From Cryobacterium shii (lineage in GTDB: Bacteria; Actinomycetota; Actinomycetes; Actinomycetales; Microbacteriaceae), in the NCBI RefSeq assembly GCF_004402595.1, contig NZ_SOFY01000051.1:30381-81452 (forward strand): 51,072 nucleotides of DNA, in the 5' to 3' direction. Below are positions 9,786-19,032 of this stretch, piece by piece. The stretch's first letter is position 1. Each line of letters begins with the position of its first letter. The notes beneath the pieces are model-generated. The model was not told the DNA's origin. It searched no databases and saw only the letters and a program-made list of their open reading frames with translations. Made by a program: the position numbers and the translations under genes.

Positions 9786-10661
9786 TCACGCCGCGGCGTG
9801 CGGATCCCCGGTCTCCACCGGGCGCCCGGGCAGGTTCGACCACTGCGACCAGGAGCCCGGGTACAGCGCGGGCACGAATCCGGCGATGGTCAGGGCGGCC
9901 GCCTCGTGGGCGGCCGTCACCCCCGAACCGCAGTAGACGCCCACGGTGCTTGCCAGCACAGTGCCGGCACGCACAGTGCCGGCATCACTCACGCCGAGGG
10001 CCTCGAACCGGGCGCGCAGTTCGGCCGCCGGCCGGAAAAATCCGTCGGCCGTGAGGTTGGCGGCCGTGGGCGCGCTGACCGCCCCGGGGATGTGACCGGC
10101 CCGAGGGTCGATCGGCTCCGTGTCACCGCGGTAGCGCTCCGCGGCGCGGGCGTCGAGGAGCACACCCGTGCGGGCCAGTCGGGCGGCGGCATCCGCGTCG
10201 AGCACGGGGAGTGAGCCGTACGACAGGGTGACCGTGCCGGCCGGTGCCGGCTCGTCGCCGGTGGCGAGCGGGAGGCCGGCGCGCCGCCAGGCGGCGAGCG
10301 CCCCGTCGAGCAGCAGCACCTCGCGCACGCCCGCGTGCCGCAGCAGCCACCAGGCGCGGGCGGCCGACATCCCGCCCAGGTCGTCGTAGACCACGACCGT
10401 GTCGGCGTCGGTCAGTCCCCAACGGCGGGCGGCGGCCTGCAGCGCGGCGATGCCCGGCAACGGATGTCGCCCGTCGGGCGGTTCGCCGTGGCCGGCCAGC
10501 TCGGTGTCGAGGTCGACGTAGACGGCGCCCGGGATGTGGCCGGCCCGGTACTCCCCGAGCCCGGGCGGGTCGCCCAGCTTCCAGCGCACATCCAGCACGC
10601 GGATGTCGCTTCGCTCCGACAGCTCCGTGGCCAGTTCCATGGCCGTGATCAGTGTTCGCAC
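9786..10661 (-). CDS. Sulfurtransferase, tandem rhodanese domains
   Basis: Thiosulfate or 3-mercaptopyruvate sulfurtransferase of 291 residues, cytosolic. Two rhodanese domains are visible. The N-terminal one (VLDVRWKLG, GHIPGAVYVDLDTEL) lacks the catalytic Cys. The C-terminal one carries the active loop VYCGSGVTA with Cys244. A short near-repeat (GTVRAGTV) precedes the active loop and comes from a small DNA duplication (AGTGCCGGCA twice near 9960-9980). The GTG start is supported by TAGCGT 6 nt upstream and by a canonical N terminus. It is divergent from the MFS gene. The loop CGSGV resembles the CG(S/T)GVTA of the mercaptopyruvate type. Confidence 0.93.
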   Translation of the reverse strand: MRTLITAMELATELSERSDIRVLDVRWKLGDPPGLGEYRAGHIPGAVYVDLDTELAGHGEPPDGRHPLPGIAALQAAARRWGLTDADTVVVYDDLGGMSAARAWWLLRHAGVREVLLLDGALAAWRRAGLPLATGDEPAPAGTVTLSYGSLPVLDADAAARLARTGVLLDARAAERYRGDTEPIDPRAGHIPGAVSAPTAANLTADGFFRPAAELRARFEALGVSDAGTVRAGTVLASTVGVYCGSGVTAAHEAAALTIAGFVPALYPGSWSQWSNLPGRPVETGDPHAAA

Positions 10662-10667
10662 GCGTCC

Positions 10668-10673
10668 ACGCTA
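10668..10673 (-). promoter_or_regulatory. -10 hexamer of sulfurtransferase gene
   Basis: TAGCGT on the minus strand, 6 nt before the GTG at 10661; predicts a leaderless mRNA. Confidence 0.45.
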
Positions 10674-10690
10674 ACTCACCGGCCGCGGCC

Positions 10691-10696
10691 TAGACT
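10691..10696 (+). promoter_or_regulatory. -10 hexamer of MFS gene
   Basis: TAGACT, 7 nt before the GTG at 10704; predicts a leaderless mRNA. It lies back to back with the sulfurtransferase promoter. Confidence 0.45.
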
Positions 10697-10703
10697 TGAG
10701 TAA

Positions 10704-11912
10704 GTGAGCAGCTACTGGACCCTTCTGAAGACACCGGGCGTTGCTCGCGTCATCGCCGCCCAACTGACGGCCCGTTTCCCGTTCGGGATGCTGTCGCTGG
10801 CGTTCCTGATCCACATCGAGCAGGTCTACGACTCCTACGGCTCGGCCGGCCTCGTGCTCGGCGCCATGAGCATCGGCCAGGCCATCGCCGGACCGCTGAC
10901 CAGCCGCCTGATGGGCCGCTGGGGCATGCGCCCGGTCATCCTGGCCACCCTGATCGTGTGCGCGAGCTCCATCGTGACGATGGCCCTGGTGACCCTGCCC
11001 ATCTACGCATTGATGGCCATCGGCCTGGTCGCAGGGCTGTCCACGCCGCCGATCCAGCCGGCGGTGCGCACCATCTACCCGAAGATCGTCAACTCACGCC
11101 AGCTGACGCCGCTGTTCTCGCTCGACGCGTCGGCCCAGGAGATCATCTGGGTGCTGGGCCCGGTGATCGCCACCTTCGTGGCGATCCAGGTCAGCTCGGT
11201 GGCCGGCATCCTGCTCGCCGCCGTGTTCCTGGTCGGCGGCGGCGTCTGGTTCCTGGCGCTGCCCGAGGTGGGCCGCGTGCGCATCCCCCGCAGCCGCCGC
11301 AAGCTCGGCGTCGTGCTCAAGCGCCCGCCGGTGCTGCTGAGCACCATCGTCGGCTTCATGCTGGTCGCCGCCTGCGCCGCGGTCGAAGCCGGCGTCGTCG
11401 CCGCGTTCGGGCACGGCAGTTCGGACTCCGGCTGGGTGCTCGGCATCTTCGCGGCCGGATCGCTGATCGGCGGCCTCGCCCTCGGCCACGCCCCGATCGG
11501 GCCGTGGGCCCTCGCCGTACGGATGCTGATCGTCACCGTCGGCCTGAGCCTCGCCACCCTGGGACTGAGCTTCTGGTGGCTCGCCGCCACGCTGCTGCTC
11601 GCGGGCATCGGCATCGCCCCGGCGTTCGCCGTCTTGTTCGGGATCGTCTCCGCCAGCGTGAAGTTCAGCGACACCGCGGAAGCCTACGGCTGGGTCGGCA
11701 CGGGCCAGCTGATGGGCGCCGCGATGGGCTCCGCGATCGCCGGGTTCATGATCGACCACAGCGGCGCCGGCGCGGCGATCCTGGTCGCGGCCGGTTTCGC
11801 GGCGCTCGGCACGCTCATCCCCGCGCTCGGCCGCCGCTGGCATCCCGACCTCCGCGGCCGCGACGCGAGCCCGATCCCCGACACCGCCCCCATCCAGGTG
11901 CAGGTCTCCTAG
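10704..11912 (+). CDS. MFS transporter
   Basis: Major facilitator superfamily membrane protein of 402 residues with about twelve hydrophobic segments. The cytoplasmic loop between helices 2 and 3 reads GPLTSRLMGRWGMRPV, matching the GxxxDRxGRR-type MFS motif with Ser/Met in place of Asp. A short basic loop (IPRSRRKLGVVLKRP) divides the halves. The subfamily often exports drugs or sugars, but the substrate cannot be read. The GTG start is supported by the -10 box and by the absence of an alternative before the first helix. It is divergent from the sulfurtransferase and followed by palindrome IR-A. Confidence 0.9.
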   Translation: MSSYWTLLKTPGVARVIAAQLTARFPFGMLSLAFLIHIEQVYDSYGSAGLVLGAMSIGQAIAGPLTSRLMGRWGMRPVILATLIVCASSIVTMALVTLPIYALMAIGLVAGLSTPPIQPAVRTIYPKIVNSRQLTPLFSLDASAQEIIWVLGPVIATFVAIQVSSVAGILLAAVFLVGGGVWFLALPEVGRVRIPRSRRKLGVVLKRPPVLLSTIVGFMLVAACAAVEAGVVAAFGHGSSDSGWVLGIFAAGSLIGGLALGHAPIGPWALAVRMLIVTVGLSLATLGLSFWWLAATLLLAGIGIAPAFAVLFGIVSASVKFSDTAEAYGWVGTGQLMGAAMGSAIAGFMIDHSGAGAAILVAAGFAALGTLIPALGRRWHPDLRGRDASPIPDTAPIQVQVS

Positions 11913-11934
11913 CCGCTCCCGGTCCCCGCCTCTT

Positions 11935-11997
11935 CGCCGAGCGGTGAGTTCGGCTCCTGTTTTTCGTGTTTTGAGGAGACTTCCTCACGGCTCGGCG
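11935..11997. repeat. Palindrome IR-A (14-bp arms, one mismatch), upstream of DUF559 gene
   Basis: Arms 11935-11948 and 11984-11997, with an inner CTCCT/AGGAG pair (11954-11958, 11974-11978). Shares both arms and the TTTTCG centre with IR-B, in the same orientation, 1.06 kb away, so the two are copies of one family. Confidence 0.85.
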
Positions 11998-12071
11998 GCG
12001 GGAGTGACCGGGTTTTGCGGGGCCTGTGGAGAGATCGAGCGGGCGGATGCCGCGTGGGACATCCTCGAGGC

Positions 12072-12986
12072 ATGTCGCCGCACAGCCCGCTGCCGCCCGA
12101 ATTCGGGGATGAACCGTTCCTGGTCGGCCGGGCGCTCGACCTGGGCGTGGGAAAGAACCGCCTCGGGGGCCGCGATCTCGCCAGGCCGTTCCGCGGCGTG
12201 CGCGTGGCCGGTGCCCCTCCGGCGTCGATCAGCGAGTTGTGCCGCGCCTACACGGCCCGGATGCCGCCCACCCACGTGTTCAGCCACGTCACCGCGGCAA
12301 CGCTGCACGGCCTGCCTCTGCCGCATTGGGCGCTCGCCGATTGCCGCCTGCACGTCACCGTGCCGGCCGCGCACCGGTCGCCGCAGATGGCCGGGGTCGT
12401 CGGGCACGAGCTGTGCGAGCGCCTGATGGATGTCGAGCTGATCGACGGGCTTCCGCTCACGACCCCGCGGCAGACCTGGATCGACCTCGGCCCGGTGCTG
12501 GATCGCGGGTCTCTGATCGCCGTCGCCGATTTTCTGTGCGCGGGGCAGCATCCGCGATACACGCCCGGGGAACTGCGCGCCGCCGTCGCGGGCCTGGCCG
12601 GGCGCCGGGGCATCCGTGGTCTGCGCGAAGCGGCCCTGTGCAGCCGCGCGCGGGTCGATTCGGCCAAGGAAACCGAGACCCGCCTCCTGCTCCTGGACTC
12701 CGGGGTGCCCGAACCGGTCGTGAATTTCGAGGTGACGGATACCGCCGGATGCTTCGTGGCCCGGGTCGACCTCGCCTGGCCGGCCTGGCGGGTCTGCGTG
12801 GAGTACGAAGGCGAGCAGCACCGCACCGACCGCAGCCGGTTTCGCTCCGACATCACCCGCCGGGAGCGGCTGGAGGATCTGGGCTGGCGGGTCATCCGCA
12901 TCACCGACGACGACCTGATGCACGGCGGCCGGGAGTTCCTCCGCCGGGTACGCGTCGCCCTCGCCGCGCGCGGCTGCCTCTTCTGA
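12072..12986 (+). CDS. DUF559 / PD-(D/E)XK nuclease-like protein with AbiEi-like N terminus
   Basis: Predicted nuclease-fold protein of 304 residues, function unknown. The C-terminal about 110 residues match DUF559/Vsr-like folds. Acidic residues E200 and E202 are in KETETRLLL, D233 is in ARVDLAW, and E244-Y-E246 is in VCVEYEGEQH. Then come RSDITRRERLEDLGW and VIRITDDDL. The N-terminal part (THVFSHVTAATLHGLPLP, then LPLTTPRQTWIDL) resembles the AbiEi-like region found in actinobacterial relatives often annotated as type IV antitoxin-like. The active-site acids look intact. The ATG at 12072 was chosen over an earlier GTG at 12015 because family proteins start here; neither has a strong ribosome site. 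It is flanked by two copies of one palindrome family (IR-A, IR-B). Confidence 0.85.
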   Translation: MSPHSPLPPEFGDEPFLVGRALDLGVGKNRLGGRDLARPFRGVRVAGAPPASISELCRAYTARMPPTHVFSHVTAATLHGLPLPHWALADCRLHVTVPAAHRSPQMAGVVGHELCERLMDVELIDGLPLTTPRQTWIDLGPVLDRGSLIAVADFLCAGQHPRYTPGELRAAVAGLAGRRGIRGLREAALCSRARVDSAKETETRLLLLDSGVPEPVVNFEVTDTAGCFVARVDLAWPAWRVCVEYEGEQHRTDRSRFRSDITRRERLEDLGWRVIRITDDDLMHGGREFLRRVRVALAARGCLF

Positions 12987-12999
12987 GCACCGATTTCTT

Positions 13000-13062
13000 C
13001 GCCGAGCCGTGAGCATCGCCCCCGTTTTCGCTGAAAAGTGGGGCGATGCTCACGGCTCGGCG
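13000..13062. repeat. Palindrome IR-B (23-bp perfect arms), downstream of DUF559 gene
   Basis: Arms 13000-13022 and 13040-13062 are perfect complements; the 17-nt loop holds a nested TTTTC-GCT-GAAAA. Begins 14 nt after the DUF559 stop codon. Same family and orientation as IR-A. Confidence 0.9.
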
Positions 13063-13122
13063 GAATATGCAGGCCCGTCGGGTGGCGCATCTGACGCGCG
13101 GCCGGAGGGGCAGGATAGGGGG

Positions 13123-13947
13123 ATGACGTTCTCACCTCTGCTGCGACTCAACGACGGACACCTCATCCCCCAGCTGGGCCTGGGCGTGTACAAGATCGCG
13201 GATGCCGCGGCCGCCGACGCCGTGCAGGTCGCCCTCGAGGCGGGCTACCGCCACATCGACACGGCAGCGCTCTACGAGAACGAGACCGGGGTCGGCCAGG
13301 GCATCGCGCGCTCCGGCCTGCCTCGGGAGGACGTCTTCGTCACGACCAAGGTCTGGAACGACCGTCACGGCACGGAGGAGACCCTGCGTGCCTTCGACGA
13401 GAGCCTGGCCAGGCTCGGCCTGGACTACGTCGACCTGTACCTGATCCACTGGCCCGCGCCCAGCCAGAACCGGTACGTCGAGGCCTACCGCGCGCTCGAG
13501 ACGCTGCGCGCCGACGGCCGGGCCCGCTCGATCGGGGTGTCCAACTTCCACACCCACCACCTGGACCGCCTGCTGGCCGAGACGGATGTCGTTCCGGCCA
13601 TCAATCAGGTGGAGCTGCACCCGTGGCTTCAGCAGTCCGCCGTGCGCGCGTACGACACGGCCCGCGGCATCCTGACCGAGGCGTGGTCGCCGCTGGCCCG
13701 CGGCCGCGCGATCGGGGACGAGACCCTCGACGGCATCGGCGCCAAATACGGCAAGTCGGCCGCGCAGGTCGTCATCCGCTGGCACCTCGAGCTGGGCACG
13801 GTCGTGATCCCGAAGTCGGTGACGCCGTCACGCATCCGGGAGAACCTGGACGTGTTCGACTTCGCCCTCGACCCGCAGGATCTGGCCGCCATCGCCGCCC
13901 TCGACTGCGGCGAGCGCACCGGCAAAGACCCCGACGACCTCGACTGA
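13123..13947 (+). CDS. Aldo/keto reductase, AKR5-like
   Basis: NADPH-dependent reductase of 274 residues, paralogous to the gene at the left edge. LRLNDGHLIPQLGLGVYK opens the barrel. [14 protein letters not shown] gives the catalytic Asp/Tyr, VTTKVWND the Lys and YLIHWPAP the His; IPKSVTPSRIRENLDVFDF is the NADPH-binding end. Related enzymes reduce 2,5-diketo-gluconate or methylglyoxal. The frame is open from 13009, but that region is palindrome IR-B, and the ATG at 13123 fits the family and follows a GGAGGGG-rich stretch. Just after the stop, the last 14 bases of the gene are repeated 46 bp downstream. Confidence 0.94.
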   Translation: MTFSPLLRLNDGHLIPQLGLGVYKIADAAAADAVQVALEAGYRHIDTAALYENETGVGQGIARSGLPREDVFVTTKVWNDRHGTEETLRAFDESLARLGLDYVDLYLIHWPAPSQNRYVEAYRALETLRADGRARSIGVSNFHTHHLDRLLAETDVVPAINQVELHPWLQQSAVRAYDTARGILTEAWSPLARGRAIGDETLDGIGAKYGKSAAQVVIRWHLELGTVVIPKSVTPSRIRENLDVFDFALDPQDLAAIAALDCGERTGKDPDDLD

Positions 13948-13993
13948 ACCGTCAGCACCGGGCCGTCAGCACCGGGCCAACGACCTCGACTGA
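13934..13993. repeat. Small duplication at the 3' end of the aldo/keto reductase gene
   Basis: ACGACCTCGACTGA occurs at 13934-13947 (with the stop codon) and again at 13980-13993. Between them CCGTCAGCACCGGG is present twice in tandem. Confidence 0.8.
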
Positions 13994-14015
13994 CCGCGGA
14001 GACTGAGCTGGGGTC

Positions 14016-15278
14016 TCAGCCCGCGAGCCGCACCGCCCGGAGGGCCGCGTAGAGTTCCGCCGCCTCGATCGGCCGCGCCGTCGAACGGCCGGTCAGCTCC
14101 TCGACCCGGCCGAGCCGGTAGAGCACGGTATTGCGGTGGCAGTGCAGCCCACGGCCGGTCTCGGCCGTTGAGCCGTCGGCCGCGAACCACGCCTCGAGCG
14201 TGGCCAGCAGCAGGTCGGCATCGTGGGCGGCGAGCAGATCGCCGAACACGCACTGCTGCAGCTCGGCCGCGTAGTCCGGCTGCGTGACCAGCAGCAGGTC
14301 GAGCGGGGCGGCACCGTAGGCGTGCGCGCCGACGCCCGCCGGCGGCAGGCAGCCGACCGCCAGCCGGGCCTGGCGCAGGGCGTCCGGCGCCCCGCCGATC
14401 CCGGTGAACGGGCGACTGACGCCCACCCGGGTGGTCGCCGCGGCATCAAGGATGGCCAGCCCCGTCGCCGCGCCCGCCTCCGGCGAAGCACTGAGGATGC
14501 CCACCTGGTCACCCTGCAGCGCCGTCCACGCCGATGCCAGTCCGGCCGCCCGGAGGGTCTGCACGATGCCCGGCAGGGACGCCTCGCCCGTGCCGCTCAG
14601 CTCGGCGGCCACCAGAACGAATGTGCCGTGCTCCGGCAGCCCGAGCGTGCGCAGGGCCCGGCCCGCGTCGGCGGGCGGCGCGCTGCCATCGAGCAGGCTC
14701 AGCAACATCAGGCTCCTGGCCTGGCGGTTGCGGCGCTCCTGCGCGTCGACCACCTGCCGATAGGCCTCGGCGGCCGCACTCGAGAAGGTGTCGATCATGC
14801 CCCACACCTCCGACGAGACCAGCAGCAGGGCCTCAAAGCGCTGCGAGGCCACGGACCGTCTGACCAGCTCCTCCCAGATCTGCAGGCCGGCCAGCCGGTA
14901 GGCGTGCAGCAGGCTCGCCATCGGGATGCCATGCTCCGCCTTCACCTGTCCAGCCCGCCGCGGCGCGTCCAGGATCGACAAACCGGTTGTCACGCCGGTC
15001 TCGAGATCGATTGCCCCGTCGGTTGCCGCGCCGGTTGCCAGGCCGGGTGCCAGGCCGGGTGCTTCGCCCGCCTGCAGGGCCCGGATCAGAGCCGTGATGT
15101 TCTCGCTGACCACGGACCGGAGCAACTCGAACGGCAGCAGGCTGCTGTCCGAGTAGGCCTGTTCGGCGCCGACGATCTGGGCGCACACGGCATCCGTGAG
15201 CGTGTCGGCCGCGTCGAGCAGACCGGTGAAGAGTTCTGCCGTATCGGTGCCGGGGAGGGTTGCCTGCTGGTCAGTCAT
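14016..15278 (-). CDS. PucR-family transcriptional regulator
   Basis: Transcription factor of 420 residues. The C-terminal about 60 residues hold the PucR-type helix-turn-helix ([20 protein letters not shown]), preceded by a GGDEF-like central region and an N-terminal sensor. It is divergent from the aldehyde dehydrogenase/ligase/GMC operon, and by position is its likely regulator. A Gly/Ala/Thr-rich spacer (near residues 75-90) is made of near-repeats ([15 protein letters not shown]). The ATG at 15278 has TAGGAT 6 nt upstream. An inverted repeat, TTGTGC-N4-GCACAA, lies 32 bp upstream of the start. Confidence 0.9.
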   Translation of the reverse strand: MTDQQATLPGTDTAELFTGLLDAADTLTDAVCAQIVGAEQAYSDSSLLPFELLRSVVSENITALIRALQAGEAPGLAPGLATGAATDGAIDLETGVTTGLSILDAPRRAGQVKAEHGIPMASLLHAYRLAGLQIWEELVRRSVASQRFEALLLVSSEVWGMIDTFSSAAAEAYRQVVDAQERRNRQARSLMLLSLLDGSAPPADAGRALRTLGLPEHGTFVLVAAELSGTGEASLPGIVQTLRAAGLASAWTALQGDQVGILSASPEAGAATGLAILDAAATTRVGVSRPFTGIGGAPDALRQARLAVGCLPPAGVGAHAYGAAPLDLLLVTQPDYAAELQQCVFGDLLAAHDADLLLATLEAWFAADGSTAETGRGLHCHRNTVLYRLGRVEELTGRSTARPIEAAELYAALRAVRLAG

Positions 15279-15284
15279 CCCTGA

Positions 15285-15290
15285 ATCCTA
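15285..15290 (-). promoter_or_regulatory. -10 hexamer of pucR-like gene
   Basis: TAGGAT on the minus strand, 6 nt before the ATG at 15278; leaderless arrangement. Confidence 0.5.
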
Positions 15291-15309
15291 GAGCGGGCAA
15301 CCGGCACTT

Positions 15310-15325
15310 TTGTGCCGCCGCACAA
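15310..15325. promoter_or_regulatory. Candidate operator for the PucR-type regulator
   Basis: TTGTGC-CGCC-GCACAA, a perfect 6-bp inverted repeat with 4-nt spacer. It lies in the 233-bp divergent region, about where a -35 of the regulator promoter would be. Operator role inferred from position and symmetry. Confidence 0.45.
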
Positions 15326-15511
15326 GGATGCGCCCCGAACTGGCGGCGACCGCCTATGGCGCGCAGCATCGCCGCCCTACAGAGTTGACCCCAGCCAACC
15401 AGCGACGACCGTGTCCTGCGTGCTCGGGCAGACCCTGCCGGAGAACCGGACGCCCCGCCGACGGATTGTGCCGGAGACCAGTCCACCGTTCGTCACAGAC
15501 CAGGGGAACCG

Positions 15512-17302
15512 ATGACCACGACCGAGCCCATGCCCGTACCAGCACCCGCACCCGCACCCGCACCCGCTACAACCGCACCCGCACACGCCACCACCACGGC
15601 CGCCGCCGCCGAGATGTTCGCCCGGGCCGACCGGATGATCGCCGAGCTGGCCGCCGGGGAGCAGCGCTGGGCGCAGACGACCCTGCCCCAGCGGGTGGCG
15701 CTGCTCGCCGAGGTGCACGCCGCGGTCGCCGCGCAGGCCGAAGCCTGGGCCACCACCGCCAGTCGCATCAAGGGCCTCGACGCCGACTCCCCGCTCGGGG
15801 GCGAGGAATGGATCTCCGGCCCGTACCCGCTGCTCACGGCCGCCGCGACCCTGCAGCAGAGCCTGACCCGCATCAGCCGGGGCACGAGTCCGCTCGCCGG
15901 AGCCCGGTTCGGCCGCGCTCCCGGCGGCCGGGTCACCGTGCGGGTCCTCCCGCACACGGCGCACGAGGCGCTGCTGCTGCACGGGTTCACGGCCGAGGTT
16001 TGGATGCCGCCGGGCGTCACCGCCGACACCGTGCGTTCCCGGGCCGGTCTGGCCGAACTGCATCCCGAACGCACCGGTGGCATCGGGCTCGTGCTCGGGG
16101 CCGGCAACATCACCTCGATCCCGCCGTTGGACGTGCTCTACGAGCTGGTCGCCCACAACCGGGTGGTACTGCTGAAACTGAACCCCGTGCTCGAGGCCAT
16201 GCTCCCCGTCTACCAGGCGGCCCTCGCGCCCCTGATCGAGCACGGCGTGCTGCGGATCCTGACCGGCGACGGCATCCTGGGCGGCTACCTGGCCCACCAC
16301 CCGGGGATCGTGCACGTGCACATCACGGGCAGCGCCGCCACCCACGACGTCGTCGTCTACGGCGCCGGGCCGGCCGGCGCCGAGCGGCGGGCCGGGGGGT
16401 CTCCGCTCCTCGCCAAGCCCATCACCAGCGAACTCGGCGGAGTCGCCCCCATCATCGTTCTGCCCGGCAACTGGAGCCGCAGGGACCTGCGCTACCAGGC
16501 GGAGCATGTCGCCACCCAGCGGCTGCACAACGGGGGCTACAACTGCATCGCCGGGCAGGTCGTCGTCCTCAGCCGAGACTGGGCGCAGAAGGACGCGTTC
16601 CTGGTCGAGCTGCGGGCCGCGATCGGCCGCACCCCGGCCCGCCCGGCCTGGTACCCCGGCAGCGACGGCCGCGTCGCCAAGGCCGCCGCCGCCTACCCGG
16701 GCGCCGAGCGCCTCGGCGACGGCGGGCGTCTCCTCGTCGTCGTCGGCGCCGGAGACCCGTCGGCCATCACCGCGACCGAGACCTTCTCCCCCGTGCTCGG
16801 CGTGATCGAGCTCCCCGGAACCGGGGCCGAGTTCCTGCACGCAGCCGTCGAGACCGTCAACCGGGACTTCCTCGGCACCCTCGGCGCCAATATCATCGCG
16901 GAACCGCGCACGATCAAGAGCCTCGGCGCCGGATTCCGGGAGGCCGTGGCCCGGCTCCGCTACGGCACCATCGCCATCAACACCTGGACCGGCCTCGGGT
17001 TCCTCACCGCCGCCGCACCCTGGGGAGCCTACCCGGGGCACACCATCGACGACGTGCAGAGCGGGATCGGAATCGTGCACAACGCCCTGCTGATCGATTC
17101 CCCCGAGCGCACGGTCGTGAGCGGCCCGTTCCGCCCGTTCCCGCACTCGGTGCTGCACGGCGAGTTCGCCCTGTTCCCGAAGCCGCCGTGGTTCGTCACC
17201 TCCCGCAGCGGTGCCGCGACCGGACGCCTCCTGTCCCGGTTCGCCGCGCATCCGTCCTGGCTGCGGATGCCCCGGGTCTTCGCCTCCGCCTTCCGCGCCT
17301 GA
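15512..17302 (+). CDS. Aldehyde dehydrogenase family protein (long form)
   Basis: NAD(P)-dependent oxidation of an aldehyde to the acid; 596 residues, about 100 longer than classical ALDH. The general base Glu is E307 in SELGGVAP and the nucleophile is C345 in GGYNCIAGQ. GLVLGAGNITSIPPLD and LLKLNPV mark the nucleotide-binding part. The N terminus carries an Ala/Pro repeat encoded by GCACCC hexamers. The C-terminal extension after the ALDH core is of unknown role. AGGGGA lies 5-6 nt before the ATG. First gene of an operon with acyl-CoA ligase and GMC oxidoreductase, so its product is probably passed to CoA activation. Confidence 0.93.
   Translation: MTTTEPMPVPAPAPAPAPATTAPAHATTTAAAAEMFARADRMIAELAAGEQRWAQTTLPQRVALLAEVHAAVAAQAEAWATTASRIKGLDADSPLGGEEWISGPYPLLTAAATLQQSLTRISRGTSPLAGARFGRAPGGRVTVRVLPHTAHEALLLHGFTAEVWMPPGVTADTVRSRAGLAELHPERTGGIGLVLGAGNITSIPPLDVLYELVAHNRVVLLKLNPVLEAMLPVYQAALAPLIEHGVLRILTGDGILGGYLAHHPGIVHVHITGSAATHDVVVYGAGPAGAERRAGGSPLLAKPITSELGGVAPIIVLPGNWSRRDLRYQAEHVATQRLHNGGYNCIAGQVVVLSRDWAQKDAFLVELRAAIGRTPARPAWYPGSDGRVAKAAAAYPGAERLGDGGRLLVVVGAGDPSAITATETFSPVLGVIELPGTGAEFLHAAVETVNRDFLGTLGANIIAEPRTIKSLGAGFREAVARLRYGTIAINTWTGLGFLTAAAPWGAYPGHTIDDVQSGIGIVHNALLIDSPERTVVSGPFRPFPHSVLHGEFALFPKPPWFVTSRSGAATGRLLSRFAAHPSWLRMPRVFASAFRA
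15542..15565. repeat. GCACCC hexamer repeat (four units)
   Basis: Four tandem GCACCC units near the start of the aldehyde dehydrogenase gene, encoding part of an Ala-Pro repeat. Probably a flexible, slippage-prone N terminus. Confidence 0.85.
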
Positions 17303-17388
17303 GCCCGCGCCGCACCCGCTGCCCCCGTCCCACCTGCCCCGCCCACCTGCACATTCGTTTCACCTGCCGCCCATCAAAGGAGATAGCC

Positions 17389-19032
17389 GTGGTGTTCACC
17401 AGTCCGATTCCTGAGGTCGAGATTCCCGACCTCAGCGTGTTCGAGTACCTGTTCGGCGGGATCCTCGAGGCGGACCTCGACCGGGTCGCCCTGATCGACG
17501 GCCCGTCCGGCGCCGAGACCAGCTACCGCGGGCTGCTGGCCCAGATCACCGGCGTCGCCGGGGCCCTCTCCGCCCGCGGCATCGTCGCCGGCGACGTCGT
17601 GGCACTTCACTCCCCCAATGTGCCCGCGTTCGCCGCCGTCTTCCACGGCATCCTGCGCGCCGGCGCCACGGCCACCACCGTCAACGCGCTGTACACCGCC
17701 GAGGAGATCGCCGCCCAGCTGCGCGGTTCCGGGGCGCGGCTGCTGTTCACCGTCTCCCCGCTCCTACCGCAGGCGCTTCAGGCCGCCGCGAGTGCCGGAC
17801 TCGGCGCCGACCAGGTGATCGTGCTCGACGGCGCGCCCGGCCACGCCTCGCTCAACGACCTGCTGCGGGAGGCACACCCGGCGCCGAGCGTCAGCATCGA
17901 CCCGGGCACCCACCTGGCCGTGCTGCCGTTCTCCTCCGGCACCACCGGGCACCCCAAGGGGGTCATGCTCACCCACCGCAACCTGGTCGCGAACGTCGCC
18001 CAGTCCCTGCCCCTGATCGGCGCGACCCCCGACGACCGGGTGCTGGCCGTGCTGCCCTTCTTCCACATCTACGGCATGACGGTGCTGCTGAACATCGCGC
18101 TGGCCGGCCGGGCCGGCCTGGTCACGATGCCGCGGTTCGACCTGCCCGACTTCCTGCGCTTCATCCAGGACTACCAGGCCACCTACGTGTTCATCGCGCC
18201 GCCGATCGCGGTGGCCCTGGCGAAGCATCCGCTGGTCGCCGAGTACGACTTCTCAAGCGTGCACACCATCTTCTCCGGGGCCGCCTCACTGAACCACACC
18301 CTCGGCGCGGCCGTGGCCGAGCGGCTGGGCTGCCGGGTGCGGCAGGGCTACGGGATGAGCGAAATGAGCCCGGTCTCGCACGCCATCCCGCTGGACCGCG
18401 GCGACATCCCGCTGGACTCGGTGGGGCTGACCCTGCCGAACATCGAGTGCAAGCTGATCGACCCGGAGACCGGCGCCGAAATCCACCAGCCGGCCGAGGG
18501 CACGAGCGCGCCCGGCGAACTGCTCTGCCGGGGCCCGAACATCATGCTCGGCTACCTCGGCAACGACGCCGCCACCGCCGAGACCCTCGACGCCGACGGT
18601 TTCCTGCACACCGGCGACATCGCCACGGTCAGTTCCGACGGCTACGTCACGATCGTCGACCGGCTCAAGGAGCTGATCAAGTACAAGGGCTACCAGGTGG
18701 CCCCGGCCGAGCTCGAGGCGCTGCTGCTCGGGCATCCGTTGATCTACGACGCGGCGGTGATCGGCGTGCCGGACGACGCGGGCGAAGAGGTGCCGAAGGC
18801 GTTCGTCGTGCTCCAGCCGGATGCCGCGCTCACCGGCGACGAGGTGATGGCGTTCATCGCCGGGCAGGTGGCGCCGCACAAGAAGGTGCGCCGGGTGCAG
18901 TTCACCGGTCAGATCCCGAAGTCTTTGTCGGGCAAGATCCTGCGGAAGGACCTGCGCGCCGCGGAAGCCCTGCTCGCCGAGGAAGCACTGTCCACGTCCG
19001 ACGCCCAGGCCCCCGGGAAGGTGCTCCGGTGA
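17389..19032 (+). CDS. Acyl-CoA synthetase (AMP-dependent), 4-coumarate-CoA ligase-like
   Basis: Activates a carboxylic acid to its CoA thioester using ATP; 547 residues, normal for the family. The P-loop [16 protein letters not shown], the A5-type motif [18 protein letters not shown] and [20 protein letters not shown] are intact. The catalytic Lys is K516 in [11 protein letters not shown]. The motif set is closest to 4-coumarate or medium/long-chain acid ligases; the substrate is unknown. Start: GTG at 17389, with AAAGGAG six bases upstream (17376-17382); the adjacent GTG at 17392 is equally possible. It lies 86 bp after the aldehyde dehydrogenase and overlaps the GMC gene by 4 bp. Confidence 0.95.
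   Translation: MVFTSPIPEVEIPDLSVFEYLFGGILEADLDRVALIDGPSGAETSYRGLLAQITGVAGALSARGIVAGDVVALHSPNVPAFAAVFHGILRAGATATTVNALYTAEEIAAQLRGSGARLLFTVSPLLPQALQAAASAGLGADQVIVLDGAPGHASLNDLLREAHPAPSVSIDPGTHLAVLPFSSGTTGHPKGVMLTHRNLVANVAQSLPLIGATPDDRVLAVLPFFHIYGMTVLLNIALAGRAGLVTMPRFDLPDFLRFIQDYQATYVFIAPPIAVALAKHPLVAEYDFSSVHTIFSGAASLNHTLGAAVAERLGCRVRQGYGMSEMSPVSHAIPLDRGDIPLDSVGLTLPNIECKLIDPETGAEIHQPAEGTSAPGELLCRGPNIMLGYLGNDAATAETLDADGFLHTGDIATVSSDGYVTIVDRLKELIKYKGYQVAPAELEALLLGHPLIYDAAVIGVPDDAGEEVPKAFVVLQPDAALTGDEVMAFIAGQVAPHKKVRRVQFTGQIPKSLSGKILRKDLRAAEALLAEEALSTSDAQAPGKVLR

Noticed and set aside
13923..14015. Possible extra small gene between aldo/keto reductase and PucR-type gene
   Set aside because: Only a duplicated gene end and tandem CCGTCAGCACCGGG; no start or ribosome site.
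15310..17388. Upstream extension of the acyl-CoA ligase frame through the aldehyde dehydrogenase gene
   Set aside because: The extension is Arg/Pro-rich shadow of the ALDH gene; the ligase start with AAAGGAG at 17389 fits the family.
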